The notes: generated by a model not told the origin, from the letters alone. Positions 1-8,703 are shown, counted from the stretch's first letter. The stretch is DNA of 64,000 bases from an uncultured Sphingobacteriaceae bacterium (GCA_946887045.1 CAMPKC010000005.1:62001-126000); one strand, 5' to 3'. Program-made: numbers and translations.

Positions 1-136
1 GCCCTTTTCCTGCACACAAAGCCTACTGCTGGCCAATCTCTTTCTGGCACGGGCGGGATGGCACAACGCTTCGTAGGTTAAGGGTTGAAGTTATTGTTCT
101 GTTGCTGGATGCGTTATACTCAAGAGAAATAACCAG

Positions 137-161
137 TCCCGTCATTCTCGCGCAGACGGGA
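137..161. repeat. Short REP-like hairpin
   Basis: TCCCGTC (137-143) pairs perfectly with GACGGGA (155-161) across an 11-base loop. The sequence type (CCCG...CGGGAATCTT) resembles short palindromic extragenic elements. There is no U-tract, so it is not an obvious terminator. Confidence 0.45.
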
Positions 162-270
162 ATCTTAATGCAGGGTAAGCTTATGAGTACTGCGAGTGCG
201 AAACCAGAAGGAGCTCCGACAGAGCTTTCTAGAAATGTGGCCGGACAGAGTTCTGGCAAATTTAGTTTTA

Positions 271-336
271 GTACACTGTTAGTACAGTATGTGTACAGTA
301 TCTGTATAGTATCTGTACAGTACCTATACAGAAGCA
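271..336 (+). repeat. 11-bp tandem repeat array, about 6 units
   Basis: Six adjacent 11-base units of the form GTACAGTATCT run from 271 to 336. The inner four (282-325) are closest to consensus and the outer two have diverged. The period equals about one helical turn. There are no spacers, so this is not a CRISPR array. The unit is AT-rich and partly palindromic (GTAC). Confidence 0.75.
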
Positions 337-540
337 CTGTCTCTGGATCCTTTTGTCCGCTCATTGACCGTGGAAGCCTGACAAAGCCTGCTGCTGGCCA
401 ATCTATGTCCGGCGCTGGCGGGATGCTTCGGTTCTAACACGCCTGCTAAGCATCCAAACCCTCTCTTGGGAGAGAGTGCGATCGGCGGTGAAGTGGCGGG
501 TGTGGGTTGTCCTTATCTGCTCATTGAAATTTTCATCCGC

Positions 541-567
541 CAAAAACGACAAAAGCGACAAAAACGA
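541..567 (+). repeat. 9-bp tandem repeat, 3 units
   Basis: Three consecutive units CAAAAACGA, CAAAAGCGA and CAAAAACGA, with a partial fourth. This is a simple-sequence tract with no coding meaning that I can support. Confidence 0.7.
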
Positions 568-687
568 CAATATTAAAATCCTAAGATCATGAAAGGCTCT
601 CAATCTCCTACCGACAAGGATGGATAGGAAATTTATATACAAGAGGTAAAAGCGAAGAAGTCGTACACCTCAATAAGGAGAAAGCTC

Positions 688-774
688 CTACCAAGCAGGG
701 GACTTATTCGAGACATGTTCGGACCAAGTCCACTACTTAGTGGACTTGGTCCGAACATGGTACCTACTTGGTAG
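688..774. repeat. Large nested palindrome
   Basis: The inner arms (714-735 and 738-759) are perfectly complementary over 22 bases with a 2-base loop. An outer pair CTACCAAG (688-695) and CTTGGTAG (767-774) is also perfect. The whole could extrude as a cruciform or fold as a long RNA hairpin. No T-run follows on either strand, which argues against a simple terminator. Confidence 0.85.
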
Positions 775-952
775 CTCTCATTCCAGAAAGAGGCACTGTT
801 CTTTTGTACATTATCTTTATACCACATCTAAGACAAACTCTACACTATAGCGGAGTCGTGGTTCCATGTAAGGATTTATTGATCCTGTCGGGACATTCAA
901 AACCAGAAAAGACAGTTAAAAAATAAGATATTTACCAGGCGATGGCTATACA

Positions 953-1666
953 ATGAATAAAGAAGCAGAAGAAATTACCAGTTCCGGGTTTACTATAATT
1001 GAAAATATCTATACGGAGAATGAAATTGAAGCTCTGATAAGTAGAATAAATAGTGTAGATAAGTCTAACTCACTTTTCAGAAAAACTAATGATTTATTTG
1101 CCATCCGCCAGTTTTTGAAAGAGGTCCCCGCCATTAAAGACCTGGTATTTAATAACCGGCTTAAAGAAATTATTAACAAGCTTTTTGATGATTCTTATTT
1201 TATAGTGAAGTCTATCTACTTTGATAAACCTCCTCAATCGAACTGGTTTGTGGCCTGCCATCAAGACCTCACCATTTCTGTGAAAGAGAAAACCGAACAC
1301 CCTGGTTTTGGCCCCTGGACAGTTAAGCACAATCAGTTTGGGGTGCAGCCTCCCCTAACTATTCTGAAAGATAATTTTACAGTTCGAATTCATCTGGATG
1401 ATACTGATGAAGATAATGGCGCTTTAAACGTTATTTGTGGAAGCCATTTAAAAGGGATTTACAGACCTGAAACTGTTGATCGAACTATTGAAAAAGAAGT
1501 AGCTTGCTCAGTGAAAAAAGGAGGAATCATGATCATGAGGCCGCTGTTATTGCATGCATCTGGAAGAACCAGAAATGAGGCCCGAAGAAGGGTAATTCAT
1601 ATTGAGTTTAGCAGGATGGGGCTGCCTGAAGGGATGGAATGGGCGGAGTATGAATCCGTGGTTTAA
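953..1666 (+). CDS. Phytanoyl-CoA dioxygenase (PhyH) family protein
   Basis: A 237-residue protein of the PhyH family of Fe(II)/2-oxoglutarate-dependent oxygenases, presumed cytoplasmic. The metal-binding facial triad is visible as H103-x-D105 and a distal H201 in LLLHASG. R211-R213 after it are candidates for the 2-oxoglutarate carboxylate contact. FTVRIHLDD and NGALNVICGSH fit the double-stranded beta-helix core. It starts at ATG 953. The substrate cannot be read from sequence, and this family hydroxylates very diverse small molecules. It stands alone between the repeat-rich region and a minus-strand Nudix gene, so context gives no pathway. The fold assignment is firm and the function is open. 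Confidence 0.85.
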   Translation: MNKEAEEITSSGFTIIENIYTENEIEALISRINSVDKSNSLFRKTNDLFAIRQFLKEVPAIKDLVFNNRLKEIINKLFDDSYFIVKSIYFDKPPQSNWFVACHQDLTISVKEKTEHPGFGPWTVKHNQFGVQPPLTILKDNFTVRIHLDDTDEDNGALNVICGSHLKGIYRPETVDRTIEKEVACSVKKGGIMIMRPLLLHASGRTRNEARRRVIHIEFSRMGLPEGMEWAEYESVV

Positions 1667-1837
1667 TCCCGCGTCTGCGACAGGAGCTCGAATCTGTGAA
1701 GTAAAACCGCTCGAACCTATATGGAGGAAGATAAAGCTTTGTAAATATATGCCCGGACAGAGTCTTGGTTTTCAAGGAATGATTTAAATCTTCCTGCGGA
1801 AGACTGAAAACAGAAAGGGTTTGAAGATAGGAAACGC

Positions 1838-2071
1838 CTAAAGGGATGACCAATCTGCTTCTTTGTAGATGTTTATAACTAAAATCGGAGCTATAATTCC
1901 CTGAAGTCCTAGCATAGTCCATATTGAAACAACAGAAGGGTAAGCTTGCAAGCAAGAGATGACATCTCCAATCATTAATATAAATGACGTAATACATATA
2001 GCAAATAGGAAAGCGGAAGATACAGGAGCAATAACTGGCCGACATTCTCTTAATGATTGATTTACGGGCAT
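1838..2071 (-). CDS. Small hydrophobic membrane protein, unknown
   Basis: A possible 77-residue protein starting at ATG 2071, five bases after the Nudix gene stop on the same strand. Two hydrophobic stretches (about residues 13-38 and 45-68) could span the membrane, and the tail is polar. The tight spacing suggests cotranscription with the Nudix gene. I do not recognise a family. A longer open frame overlaps on the same strand in another phase but is less protein-like. It could also be a chance frame, hence the low score. Confidence 0.4.
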   Translation of the reverse strand: MPVNQSLRECRPVIAPVSSAFLFAICITSFILMIGDVISCLQAYPSVVSIWTMLGLQGIIAPILVINIYKEADWSSL

Positions 2072-2076
2072 TAATG

Positions 2077-2472
2077 TTACTTGTAATGGCCCGGGTTAAG
2101 CACCTCATATACAACCGGCAGATCAGCTTCTGCCCAGTCTAAACTCAATAATTCATCCGGCTTTAGCCAGCGATATTCCTGATGCTCGTGTAAAGTAATC
2201 TCGCCTGCAACAATTCGGCACACAAATGGAATTAAGCGAATTGTTTTTGTTCCGTACTGATGGATGTTTGGACTTAGAGCCGATACAATTAGAATAGAAA
2301 TATCCAGCTCTTCTTTTATTTCTCTGAGCAAAGATTGTTCGGCAGTTTCTCCTTCATCTATCTTCCCGCCGGGGAATTCCCATTTTAAAGGCAAAGGCAT
2401 AGTGGCGCTGCGCTGGGTCACCAGGATGTTTTGGTTCTGATCGATAATAACGGCGCATGAAACGTCTGTCAT
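2077..2472 (-). CDS. mutT: Nudix hydrolase, MutT type (8-oxo-dGTP diphosphatase)
   Basis: A 131-residue Nudix protein, the length of E. coli MutT, which hydrolyses oxidised dGTP to keep it out of DNA. The Nudix box is G36-x5-E42-x7-R50-E51-I-K-E54-E55-L-D57-I58, so all catalytic glutamates are present. The usual glycine near the box end is aspartate. WEFPGGK before the box is typical of MutT. It starts at ATG 2472. A possible small membrane protein follows five bases downstream. The substrate is inferred from family resemblance; other nucleoside diphosphate derivatives are possible. Confidence 0.8.
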   Translation of the reverse strand: MTDVSCAVIIDQNQNILVTQRSATMPLPLKWEFPGGKIDEGETAEQSLLREIKEELDISILIVSALSPNIHQYGTKTIRLIPFVCRIVAGEITLHEHQEYRWLKPDELLSLDWAEADLPVVYEVLNPGHYK

Positions 2473-2667
2473 GAAACTAAACTATTCAATTTTTAGCACA
2501 TTTCGAGGAGTTTATACCAAACGGGAGAAAAGGAAGATTTGTTGTTAAATCCCGGATAAGGAAATAGTTTAAATTTTTATTTCCGTTTAATTCAAATTAC
2601 GAGGAGCTCAGTATTAACATCATCAGAATACTCGCAATAATCTATACCTTTAATTAATATTCGTATT

Positions 2668-3096
2668 ATGAAAAAAATCTACCATCTCATTATCTTCACC
2701 TGTTTAATAGCGTTCAATTTTAGCGCATGTGAAAAAGACGACAACGAAAACTCGATTTCCGGACGCTGGGATCTTCAAAAAATGAAAATTGATGTATATG
2801 AGAACAATGTTCTTAAAACGTCAGAGGAAGAGATTGATAACCTGGATAAGCTGTATTTCGTTTTTAAATCTAATGGCAAATTAGAAATGCACGCTGAAGA
2901 CGAGCCAACAGCTGAAGTTGATTACACTTACCGACACGGAGTATTAACTCTTTCTGATCCGAATAGTGGCGAAAAAGCTGTTTGGCCCATAAAATTCGTA
3001 GACAGCAATACGTTTGTTTTTAGCGAAGAAGAAACAGAACAGGAGGATTCAATTACTTATAGAATAGTAACTGAATTACATTTTAAAAAGCAATAG
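2668..3096 (+). CDS. Lipocalin-like lipoprotein
   Basis: A 142-residue protein with a lipoprotein signal peptide: a basic start, a hydrophobic core and a lipobox ending at C21 (FSAC). It should be lipidated and exported. The mature part opens with SISGRWDLQKM and continues in short beta strands with a YRHGVLTLSD segment, the pattern of the lipocalin-like domains common in Bacteroidota surface lipoproteins. The mature region is acidic. The ligand is unknown. It is monocistronic, between divergent or convergent neighbours. Confidence 0.7.
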   Translation: MKKIYHLIIFTCLIAFNFSACEKDDNENSISGRWDLQKMKIDVYENNVLKTSEEEIDNLDKLYFVFKSNGKLEMHAEDEPTAEVDYTYRHGVLTLSDPNSGEKAVWPIKFVDSNTFVFSEEETEQEDSITYRIVTELHFKKQ

Positions 3097-3187
3097 GCTA
3101 GTTCGGCAATCTTTAATTATTTACCATTATTGGTGTGGTTACAATAAATAACAACACCGACAATGGAAGAATGCGTCAACCGGAAAA

Positions 3188-3775
3188 TTACTCCTTTAAC
3201 ACCATATCAATACACATCACCGCAGCCAGAATCAGCAAACGGGCCTTATCATTAGGCGGTACAACTTCATCAATTTCGAGCATATAATTATCGGCCGATG
3301 TAAATAACTCACGACCAAGGCCTGCCCATTTTTTACGCACTTTGGCTAAAACCAGGTCTCCTTTGCTAAAGTTAAATTCCCAGCTGCTCCATTTCCCTTT
3401 TAACACGCAAAGCGTTTGTCCCATAGGGTCCTGCACTTCAAACTTGCCGCCAATAGAAAGCATACGCTGACGAAAGCGGCCTACCAACACTTCATTGTGA
3501 TCAAACACCTCTACGACGGAGCGAAATATAGTAACGCCGCGTTTTACCCGTACAACAGGAAGTCCGCTTGCGTCATTGATACAAATATTAAAGGGCGTTT
3601 GTCTTTTATAATCGGTAAAGCGAAAGATTTTAGTAAAAATGCCAAGGTCTGGTTCACGGCACTGCATTACGGTTTGCCTACTTGCCGGATCTATAATATC
3701 ATAGTTATTGGCGGCCTTGAAAATGCCGCGGTGTTCTTTAACAAAAAACAGGTTTTGATTTAAAATAGGGTTCAT
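3188..3775 (-). CDS. LURP-one-related / phospholipid scramblase-like protein
   Basis: A 195-residue protein of the Tubby-like superfamily (LURP-one-related or scramblase-like). It opens with MNPILNQNLFFVKEHRG, then successive beta hairpins such as YDIIDPASRQTVMQCREP, VFDHNEVLVGRF and FEVQDPMGQTLCVLKG, ending in a hydrophobic helix (about 176-193). That terminal helix matches the buried helix of the tubby fold, so it need not span the membrane. Bacterial members have no settled function, and scramblase activity should not be assumed. It starts at ATG 3775. Confidence 0.75.
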   Translation of the reverse strand: MNPILNQNLFFVKEHRGIFKAANNYDIIDPASRQTVMQCREPDLGIFTKIFRFTDYKRQTPFNICINDASGLPVVRVKRGVTIFRSVVEVFDHNEVLVGRFRQRMLSIGGKFEVQDPMGQTLCVLKGKWSSWEFNFSKGDLVLAKVRKKWAGLGRELFTSADNYMLEIDEVVPPNDKARLLILAAVMCIDMVLKE

Positions 3776-3930
3776 GATAAAGGTTTATTTCCAGGCAAGG
3801 TATCATTTTTCGGGTTTATCACCTAAAATGCCGCAATTTTTGTCGCTTTACCAAAAAAACATGAAAGTGTTAAGGATGTCGTCTGCAATTCTCAGATAAA
3901 TAATTAATTTAGGGCCCTTTAGCGAAAACT

Positions 3931-4785
3931 ATGATTATAATAGCTGACGGAGGCTCGACCAAAACAAATTGGTGCCTTCTAAACGACGAGGGACAAAAAG
4001 TCTATTTTAACACAGAAGGTTATAACCCTTACTTTGTTGATGGTGAGTATGTAATTGATTCTTTAAAAAAGAATCTTCCCGAAGATTTACAATACGATAA
4101 AATTACCGAAGTTAACTTTTACGGTGCAGGTGTACATAACGAAGAAAAAGCCAATGAATTAAAAGAGGCTTTTCAGGTGGTATTCCATAGCAGTAAAATT
4201 TTTGTCGGTCATGACCTTCTGGCAGCAGCCCGTGCGCTTTTAGGCAAATCAAAAGGCTTTGCCGCAATTTTAGGAACTGGTACAAACACCTGCATTTACG
4301 ATGGCGACGATGTGAGTTATCAGATAGATTCTGGAGCCTATATTTTAGGTGATGAAGGAAGCGGATGTTACATCGGGAAGAAGCTACTTTTAGACTATTT
4401 AAGAAACTACATGCCCGAAGCGGTAAGAGCAAATTTCTGGGAAACGTACAAACTTACTCCCGACGATATTCAGGAAAATGTTTACTCAAAGCCACTTGCA
4501 AATCGTTTCTGCGCTCAGTTCAGCAAGTTTGTTTATGATAATACCGCGAACATTGAGTACACACACAACCTTGTAAAAAGCTCTTTTAACGACTTTTTCA
4601 AAAACCTTGTAAGCCACTATCCGAATTATCAGGACTACGAACTGAATTGCATTGGATCTGTAGCTTATAATTTTCGGAATGTATTGGAAGAAGTTGCCAC
4701 AGAGTGGAATATGAAACTTGGCAAACTTGTCCGGTCACCTATAGATGATTTGGTGAAGTTTCACATTGAAAACCCATTAGTATAA
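3931..4785 (+). CDS. BadF/BadG/BcrA-type ATPase, N-acetylglucosamine kinase-like
   Basis: A 284-residue member of the ASKHA fold that includes GlcNAc kinases, which phosphorylate amino sugars with ATP. The phosphate-1 loop is intact (ADGGSTKTNW, residues 5-14, with D6 as the key acid). The proposed base lies in GHDLLAAARA, phosphate-2 is ILGTGTNTCIYDG, and the ILGDEGSG motif follows. It starts at ATG 3931. It converges on the Nudix-type regulator, with a hairpin terminator between them. A related protein lies at 6624-7472, beyond pfkA, and has lost the first motif. The sugar specificity is inferred from the family only. Confidence 0.8.
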   Translation: MIIIADGGSTKTNWCLLNDEGQKVYFNTEGYNPYFVDGEYVIDSLKKNLPEDLQYDKITEVNFYGAGVHNEEKANELKEAFQVVFHSSKIFVGHDLLAAARALLGKSKGFAAILGTGTNTCIYDGDDVSYQIDSGAYILGDEGSGCYIGKKLLLDYLRNYMPEAVRANFWETYKLTPDDIQENVYSKPLANRFCAQFSKFVYDNTANIEYTHNLVKSSFNDFFKNLVSHYPNYQDYELNCIGSVAYNFRNVLEEVATEWNMKLGKLVRSPIDDLVKFHIENPLV

Positions 4786-4789
4786 TATA

Positions 4790-4826
4790 AAGAGCTATAC
4801 GGTGTAAGAGCCTTATAGCTTTTTAT
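4790..4826. terminator. Hairpin terminator between convergent genes
   Basis: AGCTATA (4793-4799) pairs with TATAGCT (4814-4820), with A-rich sequence before and a T-run after. It sits exactly between the stops of the kinase-like gene and the regulator and can serve both strands. Confidence 0.65.
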
Positions 4827-5527
4827 TAATCCTCTTTCATAAAAGAAAGTTCTTTCTGAAATAATTTGGCGTACTTCCTTCTGTCGAATTTATACAAAGT
4901 TGCTGCTCTGTACGATACGCCCCGCTGCTTTTCGTCAAGTTCTTTTAGAATATCATAATTCAGCATTTTCTTCCTGAAATTTCGTTTATCCAACTTTCTG
5001 TTCAGAATCGCTTCATACACATGCTGCAGTTGAGTTAAGGTAAACTTTTCGGGTAATAACTCGAAGGCAATCGGCTGATAGCTTATTTTACGACGAATCT
5101 TCTGAAGACTTTTTTCAAAAATTGCGGTATGGTCAAACGCTAACTTTGGCAGATCGGATACCGGGTGCCAAAATGCTTTTTTAGCAAAATTAGTAACCGG
5201 CTTCAATTCCTTATGACCAGTAAGTCTGATCATGGCATAATATGCCACAGTAATTACGCGCCCTTCCGGATGCCTGTCTACCTCACCGAAGGTATAAAGC
5301 TGCTCCATATATATATCGCGTAAGCCAGTTAGTTCATAAAGAATTCGTTCGGCGGCCACATCGATCCCTTCGTTGTGTTCGACAAACAGTCCCGGCAAGG
5401 CCCACCAGTCTTTAAAAGGGTCGGTATTACGCTCAATCAGCAGAATTTTTAGCTCACCTTCCTGAAAACCAAAGATGACGCAATCTATGGTAAATACAGA
5501 TTCAAATATGGGCAGAGTTGGTTGCAA
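4826..5527 (-). CDS. Nudix-related transcriptional regulator (NrtR/AraR-like)
   Basis: A 233-residue protein with an N-terminal Nudix fold (about 10-145) and a C-terminal winged-helix domain (about 150-225), the layout of NrtR-type regulators. In the Nudix box the helix reads AAERILYELTGL. The catalytic RE and EE pairs are RI and EL, so hydrolase activity is probably lost and the domain likely senses a ligand. FELLPEKFTLTQLQHVYEAIL and LDKRNFRKKML are typical of the family's DNA-binding domain. The only usable start is TTG 5527, since a stop lies just upstream. It is transcribed away from pfkA, and a palindrome in the shared spacer is a candidate binding site. NAD, arabinose or another sugar metabolite could be the effector; the context favours a sugar. 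Confidence 0.8.
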   Translation of the reverse strand: MQPTLPIFESVFTIDCVIFGFQEGELKILLIERNTDPFKDWWALPGLFVEHNEGIDVAAERILYELTGLRDIYMEQLYTFGEVDRHPEGRVITVAYYAMIRLTGHKELKPVTNFAKKAFWHPVSDLPKLAFDHTAIFEKSLQKIRRKISYQPIAFELLPEKFTLTQLQHVYEAILNRKLDKRNFRKKMLNYDILKELDEKQRGVSYRAATLYKFDRRKYAKLFQKELSFMKED

Positions 5528-5591
5528 AATATTTTAATTTGGCTTTGGATGATAATATTTACGCAAAGGTGGAAAAAAAAATTTGCAATAA

Positions 5592-5623
5592 TTTACTTAG
5601 TGTAAAAAATACACCTATATTCG
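5592..5623 (+). promoter_or_regulatory. pfkA promoter with embedded palindromic operator
   Basis: TATATTCG (5616-5623) fits the Bacteroidota -7 element and TTTA (5592-5595) lies 20 bases upstream. Between them is the palindrome GTGTA-AAAAA-TACAC (5600-5614). A repressor bound there would block the promoter. A near copy lies upstream of pgk (43028-43042). Confidence 0.5.
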
Positions 5624-5640
5624 TAAAAAAAATCTTACAG

Positions 5641-6624
5641 TTGAGTTCAATTAAAAAAATAGGTGTTTTTACTTCTGGAGGCGATGCTCCCGGAATGAAT
5701 GCATGTATACGTGCAGTAGTTAGAACAGGCTTGTATCATGGCAAGCAAATGGTTGGTATTCATCAGGGATATCAAGGCATGATTGAGAAAAAGTTCAGTG
5801 ATATGGACTCAAAATCAGTATGCCACATTATCCAGCAAGGTGGAACTATTTTAAAAACAGCCCGATGTATGGAGTTCAGAACACCTGAAGGACGCGCTCT
5901 GGCATATAAAAACTTAAAAGAAGAAGGAATCGATGCGCTGGTTGCAATCGGCGGCGATGGTACTTTTACAGGAGCAGAACTATTATCAAGAGAATTTGAT
6001 ATTCCTGTAATGTGTATTCCGGGAACAATAGACAACGACTTATACGGCACCGATTTTACATTAGGTTACGACACTGCTACCAATACCGTAATTGAGGCAA
6101 TTGATAAAATCAGAGATACGGCTGCATCTCACGACAGATTATTCTTTGTTGAGGTAATGGGCCGCGATTCTGGCTGTATTGCTCTCCGTGCAGGGGTTGC
6201 CGGAGGCGCAGAAGCTATTTTGCTTCCGGAAAAAGAAACCGGTATTGACGACCTGATCGAAAAACTAGAAGCAGGCGCAGGTAAAAATAAAACTTCGAGC
6301 ATTGTAATTATTGCTGAAGGTGAGAAAAATGGCGGAGCATATAATGTTGCTAAGCATGTTAAAGAGAAATTCAATTTCTACGACATTAAAGTTACAATCT
6401 TAGGGCACCTTCAACGCGGTGGTTCTCCAAGCAGTTTCGACAGAATTCTGGCAAGCCGCATGGGTTATGCTGCTGTAAATTGCCTTATAGCCGGAGAAAC
6501 ACGGAAAATGGTAGGTCTGCGAGGAAACAAAATGACACTTACAGAACTTACTGAGGCTATAAACAACCATTCGTTCAACCTTGAGGAAGACTTAATGGAA
6601 ATGTCGCATATCTTAGCTCTTTAA
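5641..6624 (+). CDS. pfkA: ATP-dependent 6-phosphofructokinase
   Basis: Phosphorylates fructose-6-phosphate to fructose-1,6-bisphosphate in glycolysis. The open frame extends upstream to 5518, but the family N-terminus (KKIGVFTSGGDAPGMNA) and the promoter at 5616-5623 favour TTG 5641, giving 327 residues, the normal PfkA length. GGDGTFTGA and PGTIDND carry the glycines of ATP-dependent enzymes, where PPi-dependent forms have Asp and Lys. MGRDSG and LGHLQRGGSPS complete the active site. The stop overlaps the next start by one base (TAATG), so the following kinase-like protein is translationally coupled. The regulator transcribed away from it may control it. Confidence 0.92.
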   Translation: MSSIKKIGVFTSGGDAPGMNACIRAVVRTGLYHGKQMVGIHQGYQGMIEKKFSDMDSKSVCHIIQQGGTILKTARCMEFRTPEGRALAYKNLKEEGIDALVAIGGDGTFTGAELLSREFDIPVMCIPGTIDNDLYGTDFTLGYDTATNTVIEAIDKIRDTAASHDRLFFVEVMGRDSGCIALRAGVAGGAEAILLPEKETGIDDLIEKLEAGAGKNKTSSIVIIAEGEKNGGAYNVAKHVKEKFNFYDIKVTILGHLQRGGSPSSFDRILASRMGYAAVNCLIAGETRKMVGLRGNKMTLTELTEAINNHSFNLEEDLMEMSHILAL

Positions 6625-7472
6625 TGATAGCAGTAGTCTATAGCGGTTCCAGGTTTGCCGATTGGAAACTCTCTGACAAAGGAGAGATTGTTTCTACCTT
6701 TAAAACCCCCGGAATCAATCCATTTTTCAACGATGAAAAAGCTATAACGCATCTGTTAAATAAAACAAATGAGTTAATTTATCACGCCGAAGAAATAAAA
6801 CGCATTTATTTTTTTGGCGCCGGAGCTTTCTCTAAAAGCCGGCAAAAAATAGTTGAAGACGCATTTACAAAATTTTTCAGATTCAGTAAGGTTACTGTAG
6901 AACACGACTTAACGGCGGCGGCCATTGCCAGCTGCAACGATAAACCTGCCTTGGTAGGTATTTTAGGAAGCGGTTCGAATGCAGCTTACTTTAACGGAAA
7001 AAAAATCAAAGAGAATAATTACGGCTTAGGTTATATATTAGGCGACGAGGGTTCTGCCAACTGGTTGGGTCGGATATTATTAAGAGATTATTTAATAGGT
7101 GATCTGCCCAAAAAAATACAACAGGCTTTTACTCAAAAATATTCGCTGGACAGGAAACAGATTCTTGATAAAGTGTACAAGCAACCCTCTCCTGTTTTAT
7201 TTTTAAGCTCTTTTGCCGATTTACTCCTCGATCACCATCAGGAAGAGTACGTAAAGAAGCTGGTAATTAGCGGTTTTGAATGTTATTTCGAAACTTACAT
7301 TATTCCACTCTCAAAACAACATCAAGACGTACCTTTGCATTTTGCCGGAACAATAGCCGCTGGGTTTGAAAATTATTTAAGAGACGTGGCAAAAAAACAC
7401 GGATTCACAATAGCCTCGGTTATTAAAGAGCCGATCTATAATGTATTAGAATATTACGCGAACAAAAATTAA
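6624..7472 (+). CDS. BadF/GlcNAc-kinase-like paralogue with degenerate phosphate-1 motif
   Basis: A 282-residue protein clearly related to the one at 3931-4785: GINPFFND, FFGAG, VEHDLTAAAIA, ILGSGSNAAYFNG, GYILGDEGS and the C-terminal FAGTIAAGFENYL all have counterparts. The phosphate-1 loop is changed to VVYSGSRFADW. The conserved Asp is Tyr6, and the TKTN positions are RFAD. Loss of that Asp should abolish or greatly reduce kinase activity, so this may be a sugar-sensing or regulatory pseudo-kinase. It starts inside the pfkA stop and precedes gapA, so it is probably cotranscribed with pfkA. The catalytic claim rests on motif reading alone. Confidence 0.75.
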   Translation: MIAVVYSGSRFADWKLSDKGEIVSTFKTPGINPFFNDEKAITHLLNKTNELIYHAEEIKRIYFFGAGAFSKSRQKIVEDAFTKFFRFSKVTVEHDLTAAAIASCNDKPALVGILGSGSNAAYFNGKKIKENNYGLGYILGDEGSANWLGRILLRDYLIGDLPKKIQQAFTQKYSLDRKQILDKVYKQPSPVLFLSSFADLLLDHHQEEYVKKLVISGFECYFETYIIPLSKQHQDVPLHFAGTIAAGFENYLRDVAKKHGFTIASVIKEPIYNVLEYYANKN

Positions 7473-7544
7473 ATCATAGGGATATTCAAAAGCATAAGGT
7501 AAATTTGCCAGCTAATGATATTCGTTACAATTAGAAACAAATAA

Positions 7545-8555
<1,011 letters not shown>

Positions 8556-8573
8556 GCTAAGTTAATATAAGTC

Positions 8574-8606
8574 AAAAGCCCTGCAAGTTCATTGCAGGGC
8601 TTTTTT
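8574..8606 (+). terminator. Rho-independent terminator of gapA
   Basis: A 13-bp stem around GCCCTGCAA (8574-8586) with TTGCAGGGC (8592-8600) and a T-run to 8606. The loop is 5 bases. Confidence 0.9.
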
Positions 8607-8658
8607 ATTTTCTAATTTCCAGTGATTGACATTCTCTGATCAGGAAGTGTTAAATAAT

Positions 8659-8693
8659 AAAAAAGGCTTTCCGATCTGCAGAAAGCCTTTTTT
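8659..8693 (-). terminator. Terminator of the glgB transcript
   Basis: AAAGGCTTTC and GAAAGCCTTT form a stem with a 9-base loop. Read on the minus strand a run of T follows. It lies just past the glgB stop and is bidirectional in form. Confidence 0.8.
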
Positions 8694-8703
8694 ATAAATC
8701 ATT

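Larger units (their letters stand above)
22..430 (+). repeat. Diverged direct repeat pair (about 50 bp)
   Basis: Positions 22-74 and 376-430 share the core GCTGGCCAATCT followed by similar G/C-rich sequence ending in GGCGGGATG. The copies differ at several positions, so they are old duplicates or two members of a dispersed family. The span given includes the spacer between them. Confidence 0.5.
1..950. other. Gene-free repeat-rich region
   Basis: I see no convincing gene here. The open frames on both strands run through repeats and do not resemble proteins I know. The stretch holds a hairpin (137-161), an 11-bp tandem array (271-336), two diverged copies of a roughly 50-bp sequence (about 22-74 and 376-430), a 9-bp triplet (541-567) and a large palindrome (688-774). 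It reads as a patchwork of dispersed intergenic repeats rather than a decayed gene. Confidence 0.6.

Noticed and set aside
271..336. Tandem repeats as a CRISPR array
   Set aside because: The units are 11 bases, contiguous and without spacers, and no cas gene is nearby.
102..437. Plus- and minus-strand open frames in the first 450 bases
   Set aside because: Both run through tandem and dispersed repeats on opposite strands; their apparent repeats come from the DNA repeat.
1608..2114. 168-residue minus-strand frame overlapping the PhyH end and the small membrane gene
   Set aside because: It overlaps real or more plausible genes in another phase and has no recognisable domain.
5518..5640. N-terminal extension of pfkA
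   Set aside because: It overlaps the divergent regulator start and the promoter, and family proteins start near residue 42 of this frame.
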